A DNA stretch of 64,000 bases. Source: Floccularia luteovirens. Lineage: Eukaryota > Basidiomycota > Agaricomycetes > Agaricales > Squamanitaceae. The stretch is from the NCBI GenBank assembly GCA_009739215.1, contig VSJF01000007.1:1116001-1180000 (forward strand), written 5' to 3'. A program made the position numbers and the translations under genes. A model generated the notes under the pieces. That model worked only from the letters and a program-made list of their open reading frames with translations, searched no databases and had not been told where the DNA came from. Position 1 is the stretch's first letter. Each line of letters starts with the position of its first letter. Positions 13,206 through 24,216 of this stretch are shown here, piece by piece.

Positions 13206-14597
13206 ATGCCCGGGACTCACCTTCTCCCTCCCAATCTTCTCAAACTATTCGCTCCTCGCCCGCCTCTTCCTTACGCTCGTCCAGTCGACAGAGATATTGA
13301 CCGTATCTGCAGCAAGAATGTCAGCGGCGTGGCACATATCCTCTCCAAAATAAAAGAAGCCAACACAGATTCCCTCATCTCCGCAGGGCAGGGGGATTCT
13401 ATGGAAGAAGGCGAAGAGCCCGTGTTTACACATGCTGAAGAAATAAAGAGGCAAATACGTCGTGAGGAACGCAGAGCGAAGAGGACGGAAGAATTCAAAA
13501 TTGCAAAAGACAATTGTACGCATGTAACATCTTTTTCCCCCATCTGACTTCACTAATAAAATTTCCTAGACAAACCTGCTGACGATCCGGAGGCTGTGGG
13601 TGACCCTTACAAGACCTTGTTCATATCTCGCTTGGTAAGTAATGAATCCTCATCTCAAACTCGAAATTTTAATCATTTCTGGCAGCATAAAACTGCCACA
13701 GAGACGGACCTCAGACGTGAGTTTGAAGGTTATGGAACAATTGAAAGAGTACGGATTGTTCGCGATAAGAAAGGCCGAAGTAGGGGCTATGCGTTTATTG
13801 TGTACGAGCGGGAACGCGATATGAAAGGTCAGTTTATTTGAACTCTGAATTTTTTATTTGATTGCAAGATGTTGAGTGATCTATGTGATATAGCGGCCTA
13901 CAAAGAATCTGACGGCTTACATATAATGGGAAAACGTATCCTCGTAGATGTTGAACGCGGTCGTACTGTAAGGGGTTGGAAGCCACGTCGCCTAGGTGGC
14001 GGGTTAGGGGGGCGGCCTAAGCGCGTTGAACCTCCCCCAATAGCCCCACCAGTGAGAGGTGGCTTTCGAGGTGGTTTCTCTGGTGGTCGAGGATTCAGTG
14101 ACCGAGGTGGAGGTTTCCGAGGTGGTGGTCGTGGGTTCGGTGGTGGCCGTGGTGGTGACCGTGGCGGCTTTGGTGGTGATAGAGGTGGTTATGGTGGCGA
14201 TCGAGGAGGTTACGGTGGTGACAGAGGCGGGGGCGGGTTTGGTGGTGACCGTGGTGGAGGTGGGTTCCGTGGCGGGTTTAGTGGCGGAGGCGGCGACGGA
14301 GGCTTCAGAGGAGGTATGCGCAATCGCGATGAAATGGGTGGTGGTGGAGGTCATAGGTATGATAGTATTGGCATTGTCATACTTCTTGGCTAACTGTGCA
14401 TTTGTTACAGGGGTGGACGAGGAGGTGGTATTGGATATCATGGAGGGGGCTTTAACGACAATCAATCCAATGGGTTTGGCCCACCACCAGGAGGACCAGG
14501 AGGATTTGGTGGACCGCCTGGAGGCATGGGTATGTCCGGGAACAATTTCGGAGGCGGCGGTGGGTACCGCTGGCGACCTCAAACGGGAGGGTCCTAG
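13206..14597 (+). CDS. SNP1: U1 snRNP 70-kDa protein
   Basis: Binds stem-loop I of U1 snRNA and helps define 5' splice sites. Exons: 13206-13515, 13570-13634, 13686-13827, 13894-14356, 14411-14597. The N-terminus has the family block [17 protein letters not shown]. An RRM follows with RNP2 (TLFISRL) and RNP1 ([10 protein letters not shown]), then [20 protein letters not shown], the hallmark of U1-70K. A long Gly/Arg tail with many RGG and DRGG units completes it. The chosen frame stays Gly-rich ([14 protein letters not shown]) to a TAG at 14595-14597. In another frame the sequence continues to 14637 and ends DDRESKRPRY, which resembles C-termini of fungal U1-70K. The true end is therefore uncertain. 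Confidence 0.92.
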
Positions 14598-16946
14598 TGG
14601 ACATGACGACAGAGAATCAAAGCGACCACGATATTAAGTCTATATATTCAGGTATATCTCGTCTGGCTTGTTCGTTTTCAATTTTCTGTCAAGCCAGGAA
14701 GGTATCCTACAGTCCACATTGGTTGAGTATTAACATCTTGTTGTGGCTGCGATTGGACCCAAAAGTCCTTCGAAGCGCTTTTTTATAATTCCTTGCTGTT
14801 TGTATATGCGTAAGTATCATGGCTCAATTGGTGGTGGACAAGTTTTTTTTTTAATTGGAACAAATCAATAAGGCGAGTATATGCCCACTTGACTTTGTTC
14901 CACAGAATGCGTTGGCTTGAACAGACCTTCTTCGCGCTGTTTTCCCGCATCCACAGTCGTTTGCAAGAATCGAGAAATCATTGAAGCTACCCCATGCACC
15001 TTGGGGAATTTTTTTTGTTTGTTCGTTCTTCCAGTGTGTATCTGCATTTATCCTTTGCAGCCGTGGTATACTTAGACTAGTTGCGTCAGAGAAAGAAAGT
15101 TAATCGAAAAAAAAAACGCGGATGACCCTGATCATGAGTACAATATCATTTACCTCATTCTACGCCGAGGTTGCAACGGTGTTTAAGAATATGTCTAGTA
15201 TTATCGCTTTAATTTAGAACTGCATTGATTATTAGGAAACTTGGATACATACTTACATCGACAACAACAGCTAAACTCATCATGTATGAGATTTATGGTC
15301 CAAGAAAACCATTGTTCTGTTTTCGGCCATATATGAACCAATGACCGACCGGATGAATAGATAAGTGGGGAAAGGTTGTCGTTGTTACGGAAGGGAACGC
15401 TATCAGGTGGTATCAGGGTGGCCCTATGCATCCCGCGACTATCTCGCATTACATAACAAGTTGCTTTCCATTAGTCTTGTCCCCGAAGTACTGTATTCTC
15501 TTGCGCGACTCACTCAGGGCTTGTAGTCTTGCCGCCCATTACTGACTCGGAATCGTGTCTGAGAACATATTCTGCACATAAAGTTCAGAGTACGTAATAG
15601 TGCTGTGCATGCCTTTGAACCCGTCGGTATATACCTCCTCCGCGGCAAGATCCAGGACCCCCCAAAGGATCTGATGGTTTCACTAACAATCGAGTTATTA
15701 TAGTTGGACCACCTGATCCCACTTGCCGATCATGGCTCAACCCCTCTTCATATCATACCCTACTTATCGAACTACTTATGACAAAAATTTACACTTCTTA
15801 TCATAACATGACAAGTGGAGATTTCCTGACATCATCTCAGATACGGGCTTATTGATTCCAAACCTGTCATGGTCAAGGGGCACACTCAGGTGTACCGTAC
15901 ACATAACGTAAAATCTTTGTCGTTTGTGGCAGTTTGGTTGAACCAGAATGATCAAACACCGATCGCCAGGGTTGTAAACGCGAAAAATATGTTTTTCATG
16001 ATGACAAAAAGTTTGTGAAGATTTCCCCATATGGTTCCGTAGGAAGAACCGCTGACCAGTCCACAACGAGGTTTCCATCCATCACACACGCATCCGGCTC
16101 TTCCCCCAACGGCATGTGATCGTGAAAATCGTAAACCCGATTCAGGATGAAATTATCGCGCGTTTGTGCCATCCTCTCCACGGATTTTTTTTCCCCCGAA
16201 TGTCTGCACAATGCTCGTAACCCCACCTTAAATAACACCTGGTTTTTGAAGCTTTTTGTGGTGACGTATAGTCATTCTACCTAAATTTGGTTTTGTCTAA
16301 AATCCTTTGAAGTTTGAGCGCCCAGTGGCAAGATCCTATTTGTTTTGGCATCTGAGCTAGTCCGAACGTGTTTGATTGCCAAGATTCGGGCTTCCAAACC
16401 CACTAATCTCGACCATTCCTCAGAAAAGTGTGTGAGCTTGAATTCACCTGAATAATTCAATGCAAATTTTCGTATATTTTTGTTCTAGGGGATGAGATTA
16501 CAACGTACACTGAGGTATGTTTAATATCTTCCAACTCACTGTGCTTTTAAAAAATATTGTTAACCAAGGGTTCAACGTTAGTACGCAAGTGCTCGGTTAC
16601 CTTGCCACCATTCCCACTTATTGTGCCTAGATTTGATCGAACATGACTCCGGATGTGAGTTCTCCACATCCAATGAAACCCAGATCCTCCTGACCTTTAG
16701 ACACCTTTCTCGGTCCTCTTGTTAGTCGCAAATTTTCTACTTTTTTATTCAAATTATTTTTACCATATTTTTCAACTTCCAGAGAGCGACATTCATTCTT
16801 GACCTTCACTTTCATTGTAATATTTTTGTCACTTCCAACTCCAACCCCCGGGTCCGCGATAATTTCACAGCAGAACACCTGTGACGTGAGCGCATCCCTC
16901 GCGACATTTCTTTCCACTTCAACTGTGCTATCCAGCATCCTTGAAT
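14598..16946. other. 2.3-kb intergenic region upstream of homeobox gene
   Basis: No gene could be supported. The first part must hold the U1-70K 3' UTR. The rest is the 5' region of the homeobox gene. A minus-strand frame at 15996-16238 (LNRVYDFHDHMPLGEEPDA) is open but matches nothing I know and has no partner exons. C/T-rich sequence lies just before the ATG at 16947. Long upstream regions are common for fungal developmental regulators. Confidence 0.5.
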
Positions 16947-18679
16947 ATGGCGCGTTATGATAGGCAATCGCACATCGAAAATAATCACCGTAGCACGCCA
17001 ATAAGTTCTTCAGAGGCATCTCCTCCCAGATTTTCACCAACTTCTAACGCCGAATCAAACTCCCCGGAGACGCCATTGACCGACCATGGTTCTCCTTCAC
17101 AAGAAGGAACAAATGATGCGGATTTTGACGATGATTCGTCCGCAAAGATGGGCAGCACCGAATCTGGGACAAGCCTGAAGCTGGCAAAGAGAAAGCGTTC
17201 CCGCGTTACACCTGAACAACTTGCGTGCTTGGAACGTTTGTTTGCGGCAGACCGTAGCCCGACCGCCGCGAGACGGCGCGAAATTAGTATAGCATTGGGC
17301 ATGAACGAGCGCCAGACTCAAATATGGTTTCAGAATCGGTAAGATAAAAAAATAATCTCGCCAAACGCTTCAATATAATAGCTAATCCAACCCTTTAGGC
17401 GTGCAAAGGCGAAAGTGCGAAGTTCCAAACAAAAAGATCGGAGCGGTCACTCCGAAACGCCTCCAGAAACACCTCCGGAACTGTGTGCAGGTTTTGAAGC
17501 CGATCTATATGATTTACTTCACGAGAGCGAACGTAAGTACACTCCCAATCGTGCTAGTAGAAAGCTTTTCTAATTGGTCCTTTTCATCCAGCCATAACAA
17601 TTATTCCATGCTCTAATCTGGCGATCGGAACATGGCGAAGGGTCGCAAGCACAGATGGAAAGCACGATTTAGTTGCCTACGTCTGCGACTCAAAACGTTG
17701 CCTTAATTGGTTCATTCATTCTGATGGCTTCAGTTTCAAAATGGAAATACCATTCGATTCAATTGTCGATACAGAATTCTTTGACTCGGACTCAAAAGAG
17801 GGTCGTGCCACATTCACGCTGTCAAGACCTCCGTTTTTCTACCTGGAAAATGTTGCTTCGCCTCGTGTCAGTGGTACTGTTTGCCGCTATTGGAAAAGAT
17901 GTCCTGACTGGACAGAGGGTCATCAAGCGACAATTGCTATGCGTCACAATCTGGTCGGCTCGAAGGCTCTTCTCGTTCACCTGTGCAGTAGCCTCGGCTA
18001 CAAGCATACGTCATCAATCTCGCTTCACCCCCCACCACACCACCAAGGTGATGTTCTACAAAGCTCGTCATTGGAAGAACCACCAGTGCCATTCTCGACG
18101 AACGGCTATTCAATGAGTTCTTTCTGTCAAGTTAACACCGATAGAAGACATTCCGAGGGCTCACCCATTGATATCTCATCATTAAACCCATATGGCATTG
18201 ACATTAATTTGGGTGTGCCACCCCGTTCTACATCGTCGAATTTATACACGCAACAGACGTACGACACAAATCCAGAAATGTCAATTTCAATGCATCCCAG
18301 TGGTCTTGTCTATCCAGATCTGGAGTTACCACAGCTTGCTCAAGACTATGACAACGTCCCGGAGCCGCGTAGGCATATACATCGTTCATACTCTGCTCAC
18401 GCTGTGTCTCGTGCTCATCATGACAACGAGTCTCGTCTTCACCAGTCATATGAGGCCGTAAACATGCGAAGAAACTCATCAGTAGCACCTGGTCCGCGTC
18501 TCGAGCACCTAACACCTTCACATATTGCGGCAGGGCCGTACTACTCAGGATCCCAAGTGAGCGATATCGCCAGACAGTATCGCCCTGACATGGTTGATCA
18601 TCACTCCGCCAACAACTTGCATAATCAGCAACACTATGGATCTGATGGAACACACTTCTCAAACCGCACAGAAGTTTGA
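16947..18679 (+). CDS. Homeodomain transcription factor (basidiomycete hom-type)
   Basis: Probable sequence-specific nuclear regulator; similar mushroom genes act in development. Three exons: 16947-17338, about 17400-17530, and about 17592-18679. The N-terminus is Ser/Pro-rich. The homeodomain lies at about residues 88-147: KRKRSRVTPEQLACLERLF, then SPTAARRREISIALGMNERQ, then helix 3 TQIWFQNRRAKAK with the DNA-contacting W, F, N and R. An intron splits the Arg codon after WFQN. A conserved-looking block follows (AGFEADLYDLLHESE, IIPCSNLAIGTWRR, SDGFSFKMEIPFDSI). The long C-terminus is Ser/His/Pro-rich and probably disordered. The start is the first ATG of the open frame. I cannot say whether it is the orthologue of hom1 or hom2. 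Confidence 0.88.
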
Positions 18680-19037
18680 ATACTTCAACCATACTATTCA
18701 TTGAAGGAACATGTTCCGTAATGAGTTCAGTCCTCAATTTCCGTGGAATTTTATCGACCCAGAACAATTAATCTACTTCTATTCCCTTTGTTACTTGCTA
18801 TCGATCACCGTCAGAAGGTTACTTTCACAAATCTGTATATATTATCTAACTTTTATACTCGAACGGATACATTCGAATAATAGACCAGAAACAGTTCTGT
18901 AGTAAAGATCTAAAAACATCAGCAATAAAGATAAATGCTTTTATGTTTTCGTTCTTGCAGACGATAATGAGCACTACATCATAACTTTTCGTCATATTGG
19001 CTACATGTGTATGCCAGAAAAATCAAGTAATTCCAGG
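18680..19037. other. Convergent intergenic region, homeobox / TIM13
   Basis: 358 bp of A/T-rich sequence that should hold both 3' UTRs. No gene or repeat seen. Confidence 0.5.
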
Positions 19038-19571
19038 TTAACTGATAGAGTCGTGAACTTGCTGCCCTTCCAATCTTTCCTTACTGATCCTTGAGACGTA
19101 GGTCTTGCTCACAATGGTAACTAGTCAAATGGTCAATTCAATACCGAACACACAAACACAACTTACAAGCTTCCATATACCGGTCGAGGCATCGTGACAG
19201 ACATGTCTAACAAGAAAAGCACTGTTGAAAAAGAATGCATTTTTATCTAATAATGATCTTCTCACCTGTTCCGAACTTGACAACGAAGTTCCAGGCTTGG
19301 TGACACATTTAGCAAAGCACCTTTCATTTGCTTTCTGGATGTAACACCTGTTATCAGATATTACGGTTTTTCTCTCCAACATGACGCGTACATTCATAAG
19401 TTCTTGAGCATTGGCTAACGCGATTTCGTTCCTCACTGAGGCCATCATTGCTTCCTTGCGGGCGTTCATGTCTAAAGGCCCACCACTTCAGAGCAGGAGA
19501 GCTGTCAAAGGTCACTGAGACGTACCGGTTGAACTTGGTGAGCCTAATGAAGATTTGAGAAAGTCAGACAT
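19038..19571 (-). CDS. TIM13: Mitochondrial intermembrane-space chaperone Tim13
   Basis: Small Tim protein that works with Tim8 to pass hydrophobic precursors such as Tim23 across the intermembrane space. Five exons join: [64 protein letters not shown]; then the end [13 protein letters not shown]. The twin CX3C motif is present (CFAKC and CLSRC), 15 residues apart, as the family requires. The start ATG is at 19569-19571 and the stop at 19038-19040. All four introns are GT-AG and short. It shares a 153-bp divergent promoter with JJJ1. Confidence 0.9.
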
Positions 19572-19724
19572 TGTACAATGAGGTTGAGAGTAAAGAGCGA
19601 AGAAATTTGGAATATTTTGTGCGAACCTGGTGCGAACTCCTTAATAGGAAGGTGCGATCAAATTCAGGGACATAATAGTACTTGGCACATACTTTGTACT
19701 TTATCATTCTACCCATTACATTCG
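19572..19724. promoter_or_regulatory. Divergent promoter region, TIM13 / JJJ1
   Basis: 153 bp between start codons, role inferred from position. No clear motif. Confidence 0.4.
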
Positions 19725-21750
19725 ATGGGTGCCAGAGAGTCGGCGGCACGTCCAGATGGCTCTGTTGATGAAAATGCAACCTTAGACTATTATCAGCTAC
19801 TTGAAGTCTCCGAAGATGCAACTCCAGATGAAATCAAGGTGAGTTTTGGGTTATCTAGTATTCACCCAATAATTTATAATCACATCCAGCGCTCGTTCCG
19901 TCGACTGGCTTTGATACACCACCCAGACAAGAATCAAGGGGACATCGCAGGATCTACAAAGCGTTTTGCGGAGTTGCAACAAGCGTATGAGGTCAGATAA
20001 CTCTCTTTCCTTCACAAATCATGATTTAATAATATGTTAGGTTCTCAGTGATGAGCAAGTAAAGAAATGTGCCGAGTTTACCTTCCACTCTGTCTGATTT
20101 GTGTAGCAAGTAGGAACGTGCTTGGTATAACTCACATAGAGCGTCCTTGATTCCGGAACCAGATGCCGATACTGTCTTTGAGGATATACGCAAAGGAGCA
20201 CCCCCACCACGCAATCACGACAGAGGGCTCACCGTACGTCACCTTTCACGATTCTTTGATGCAACCATTTGGAATGGATTTGATGACGACGAGAATGTAT
20301 GCAATTTTTTCTACATCATAACACCTCACAAAGACAAATTTACAGGGATTTTTCTCAATATACCGTAATCTATTTGCGCGCCTTCGTAGTGAAGAAGAGA
20401 TGCTATCGAATGATAGCGCTCTTCCGTCTTTTGGAGATTCTAAGTGGCCTTGGGCGGCAGTGAGGAAAAGCGAGGAGGGAGAAACGGCACGATATTTTTA
20501 CTCAGCTTGGATAAACTTTGCCACAGCAAAGGAATTCGCATGGATGGATCAGTGGAATGTGGCAGAGGCCCCTGACAGAAGGGTTCGCAGGCATGTAGAA
20601 TTTAATATTGCTATAACAGCTCTTGACATTATCATACGTAGGTTGATGGAAAAAGATAACAAGAAGGCGCGTGAAGACGCTCGACGGGAGTATAATGATA
20701 CCGTCAGAGTATGCTACCAATTAAATTCTCATAATTCTGCTGGTTAATTATGTCATGATAGTCCCTTGCGAAATTCGTACGAAAGAGAGATCCTCGCTAC
20801 AAGTTATATCTATCCCAACAAGCTGATAAACCCGCATCAACAACACCAGCTGTAACTGGGACAAAAATTCAGAAACCATTAGCTGGGGATTACGTTGAGC
20901 AAGATTGGCAAAAGGTGGACGTACGAAACCTCCACGCTGATCTCGAATGGGCAGCTGCTGAAGGCGAGGACTCTGAAGAGTGGGAATGCGTAGCCTGCGG
21001 GAAGACGTTCAGGAGTGAAGCTGCATGGGACAGCCACGAAAGGAGTAAAAAGCATATAAAGGAGGTAGAGAGGTTAAAAAGAGAAATGGAAGTAGAAAAC
21101 GAAGTTCTTGCGTTAGAGGAAGAAGTTCTCGAGGAAAGTGAAGGGAATGGAGCTGATGGGGGTGAAGAAGTCGAAACTGCAGGCTTCCTCTCGCTTGATC
21201 AGCCAACGTCTGATACAAAAGACACTACAACCAAAGAAGCAGTGACATTAGAGAAGGACGAATTAGAAGATGCTCTAACGACTGAACCATCACCCTCTGA
21301 TAACAGGAGAACCATTAAAGAGGATTCCCGACCATATAAAGATCATGGAAGAAAGGAAGTAGAGTCTAGATTATCCAAGACTGAAAGGAAACTGCGCAAA
21401 CTTGGACGAACAGACTCTCCGCAAGATGTCTCTGAGACAGCAGATTCACCTGATATGCCTTTAAAAGATCAGGAAGACGAAAACACATCAAATCCAGAAA
21501 TCACGAAACGCGACAAGAGACGAGCACGGCAAGCGAAAAAGGCAGAAAATGCTGGCACTAAGGTAGGAAACCAACTCATTTCCTCGAAGTTCATTTGAAG
21601 TAAGTTTATATTAAGGAGCACCGTTGCAATGTTTGTGGAGAAGTGTTTTCAAACAGAACAAAATTATTTGAACATATTCAAAATGTAGGGCATGCTTCTG
21701 TAGTGGAAGATAGTAGAGGGCACCAAAGGGGAAAGAAAAGCAAACGCTAG
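19725..21750 (+). CDS. JJJ1: J-domain protein Jjj1 (DNAJC21 type)
   Basis: Cytosolic Hsp70 co-chaperone needed late in 60S ribosome maturation (release and recycling of Arx1 with Rei1). About eight exons join. The J domain (residues about 22-95) has [33 protein letters not shown] with the HPD motif, and [14 protein letters not shown]. Then come [29 protein letters not shown], a C2H2 finger ([20 protein letters not shown]), an acidic region and a second C2H2 finger in the last exon ([17 protein letters not shown]), ending Lys-rich. Intron 20591-20641 is taken as GC-AG (CGCAG|GCATGT): joining gives [11 protein letters not shown] as in the family. It is 51 nt and stop-free, so retention would insert 17 residues. 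Confidence 0.9.
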
Positions 21751-21850
21751 ATATAACCTCATGTATTCATATAGGTCGATATCTGCAATGAATGTTGATA
21801 CACAGATTTGGGTGATAGTTGGAAGAGAACTATGTATATACTCCACAGCC

Positions 21851-23181
21851 CTATCCCATCAGTTGGGAGATATCATCTGGGGGGTACTTGGTTTGGGAGA
21901 AAGTAAGAAGTCTTTACGACGGATATATCAATGTAGGTTCCAGTGATTTGGATTTTGGAGAACATACCTTTTAAGGCTCTGGATGTATTTACGGCTGACT
22001 TCGTCGTTCAAAACGTGTGCAACCTGATCTGCAGAAATCTTTTCACGAGCAGAACGCTCATGGATACTATTAGGAGTTAACATGAGGAGAGATTAGATCC
22101 GGTCGTAGAAACTCACCCAACCATTGTTACTCCAATAGGCCACGGAGCATTTCCGATCGATAGACGCAGATATGAATCGTTGGCCTTTTGATACTGCCGT
22201 TTCTGCATATAGTGCACGATCTCTGCCATACGGGCTAACATATCCTGGGGTAACGACTTCGAAGCGTGATAAGAAACACATTGAGATAAAACCTGATAGA
22301 GCACCTACTCGTGAACGCAAAGTTTTGAAAAGGGGTTTCAGATATTCTGCCGATTGAACCTGCGTTGCTGCTGCTAATTTGCCTTGAGTGGTACGCTTTA
22401 CGTGCTCTGTGTGAGTGTGTCAGACCTCTGTAATTGTTAACGCAAAGATGATGATACCAGGTCGTTCATCCATAGCTTCTCCCCATTCCTTGAGTGTACG
22501 CTTGAGCGCGTAGTATATCAGAGGATACAGCTTATCTGGGTCTGTCTTGACGAGACCTAAATCCAAAACTCCAGACACTCCAGGATCCGAATCTTCTCGT
22601 TCCTTCTTCCCTTTCAGGTTTTTATTTTGTAATTCCCTCTCAACACTTTCAACATCTTCCAAGGCTTTCTTAAAGTCGTTCTGTCCTCCTTGACGCTCGT
22701 GACCTTTCTCTTCAATCAATTCCAAGGCGCGTAGCCGAAGTCTGCGGTCCTTGTCGGATTCTCCAAACAGCCGTATTGGTTGTCCTTTGGACCGCAGGCG
22801 CCTGACGGTCTCATCGTTCGATATATTATATGAAGACTCTGGTTGTGGTGAGCCTGCCTCAGGTGTTGAATTTGTCGGGTGTGGTGATTCTGATTTTGAT
22901 TGTGATGTGCTCTGTTCTCCATACACGTAAATTTCAGAATTTAGATGGAATGGACCAAGAATAACACCAACTTTCGAATGAGTTGAAGTTAGTTTGGCCT
23001 TTTGATCTTTTAGTTTGGCTTCTTCTGCTTTCTTTTTCTCTTCCAAAGCCTTGGCTATTTGTTCTTCTTTCATACGTTCGATATCTCCTCTACGCATATA
23101 TTTTGTGGGTCTGGAACTGAGAACCGGATCCTCTTGCAGAGCTTTACGCTTACTTGCCAGCTCAGCTTTCAGTGCGTCCAT
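21851..23181 (-). CDS. PRP18: Pre-mRNA splicing factor Prp18
   Basis: U5 snRNP-associated factor for the second splicing step (3' splice-site joining). The start ATG is at 23179-23181. The N-terminus is Lys/Glu-rich. The splicing-factor motif follows ([20 protein letters not shown]), then [20 protein letters not shown]. The Prp18 domain continues with [32 protein letters not shown], the highly conserved [30 protein letters not shown] and YIQSLKRLLTF, ending DDISQLMG. Five or six exons. A stretch at about 22923-22976 can be removed as a 54-nt intron (GTTGGT ... GGAG), but it is also stop-free and in frame, so its status is open. It is convergent with JJJ1, 100 bp apart. Confidence 0.9.
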
Positions 23182-23346
23182 AGCTTATAGATGATGGTAG
23201 AATTATGAAACCTGAAGGCAATTTAGTGCAAGCACGAGAGACCGCTATTGACAAAAAGTCCGCACTTGGTTGTTGCTGACTAAGCAGCATAAATTATCTG
23301 TTACGAACCCGCCATAACCCGAGCACAAACCACAACTGGTCAACAA
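23182..23346. promoter_or_regulatory. Divergent promoter region, PRP18 / COX12
   Basis: 165 bp between start codons, role inferred from position. No clear motif. Confidence 0.4.
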
Positions 23347-23863
23347 TGTCTGAATCCGCCGACCTCTCAAGGTAGGTGCACTTAGCTCGTCTAGTTCTCA
23401 ACTGACCATTGAAATAGCAAATACGTTCTACGAACTGTAGGCTTTGACGGCAAGTTGCTTACTTTTTTCACAGAAATAAATCTGAACAACCGTTGCTTTT
23501 CAGCCCGCTTCCCGAACACCAACCAGACCAGGAATTGGTAGGTGTTCTTCTGTGTATTTAAAGGCAAAGCTCAGTTTTGTTTAGCTTCCAAAACTACACG
23601 GACTACTTCAAGTGCATTGCTGCAAAGGGCGAAGATTACGCACCATGCAAACAATTCCAAAAAGCGTACAACTCTCTGTGCCCGAGTACGTCCGTTCTGC
23701 ATATAATGTCTACACTCTTATTCATGACTCATACTTCTCAAGATGAATGGGTAGGTGACGTTCTGGAAACACGCTGACATTATTGAACAAACATATTTGA
23801 CAGATCTCCAAATTTGACGAGCAACGTGAGGGCGGAACATTTCCTGCTTCTTTAGAGCCTTGA
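23347..23863 (+). CDS. COX12: Cytochrome c oxidase subunit VIb (Cox12)
   Basis: Intermembrane-space subunit of complex IV. Seven exons encode about 85 residues: 23347-23372, 23418-23449, 23504-23537, 23585-23685, 23743-23750 and 23804-23863, with the intron pattern assigned by eye. The protein reads MSESADLSKYVLRTVGFDAR, FPNTNQTRNC, FQNYTDYFKC, and so on. It has the family's CX9C (C-FQNYTDYFK-C) and CX10C (C-KQFQKAYNSL-C) disulfide motifs and ends FPASLEP. Two features are unusual: intron 23450-23503 is GC-AG (GACG|GCAAGT), and exon 23743-23750 is only 8 nt, encoding part of NEW. Six exons are listed, so the count of seven holds only if an unseen 5' exon exists; I favour six. Confidence 0.88.
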
Positions 23864-24216
23864 AGCAAAAGGAATTAATTCTGGGGAGCCACGCAGTTTA
23901 ATGGTCACATAGAATGTCGTGCATGTATAGTACAAACATGTCGGATATATAGACCTCGGTGAAGACTCCGAGTTAACAGACTCAACCAAAACATAACCGT
24001 ATCGAATTTTCATGAGAACAATTTGGTACGGACTACATACGGATTCCCGTCATTTGTAAACAGTTTACTATGTATAAGTACTTTCTTTAACCCCGATCAC
24101 AGGACTGTCAAACAGGGGTAAGTACTCCATGCACGATGTAGTAAGCTCCAAATGAAATCCAGTCCGTTCCATTCTTTGCCTTATCTATTCTTCACACTCT
24201 TAACAAACCATCTCAC
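23864..24216. other. Intergenic, COX12 3' end and sulfite oxidase promoter
   Basis: 353 bp with no coding potential. No repeat or RNA gene recognised. Confidence 0.5.

Noticed and set aside
14004..14582. Long Thr/Ser-rich minus-strand frame opposite U1-70K
   Set aside because: It is the shadow of the Gly/Arg-rich GGN codons of U1-70K.
15996..16238. Minus-strand open frame between U1-70K and the homeobox gene
   Set aside because: No known motif, no partner exons with splice sites, and length expected by chance.
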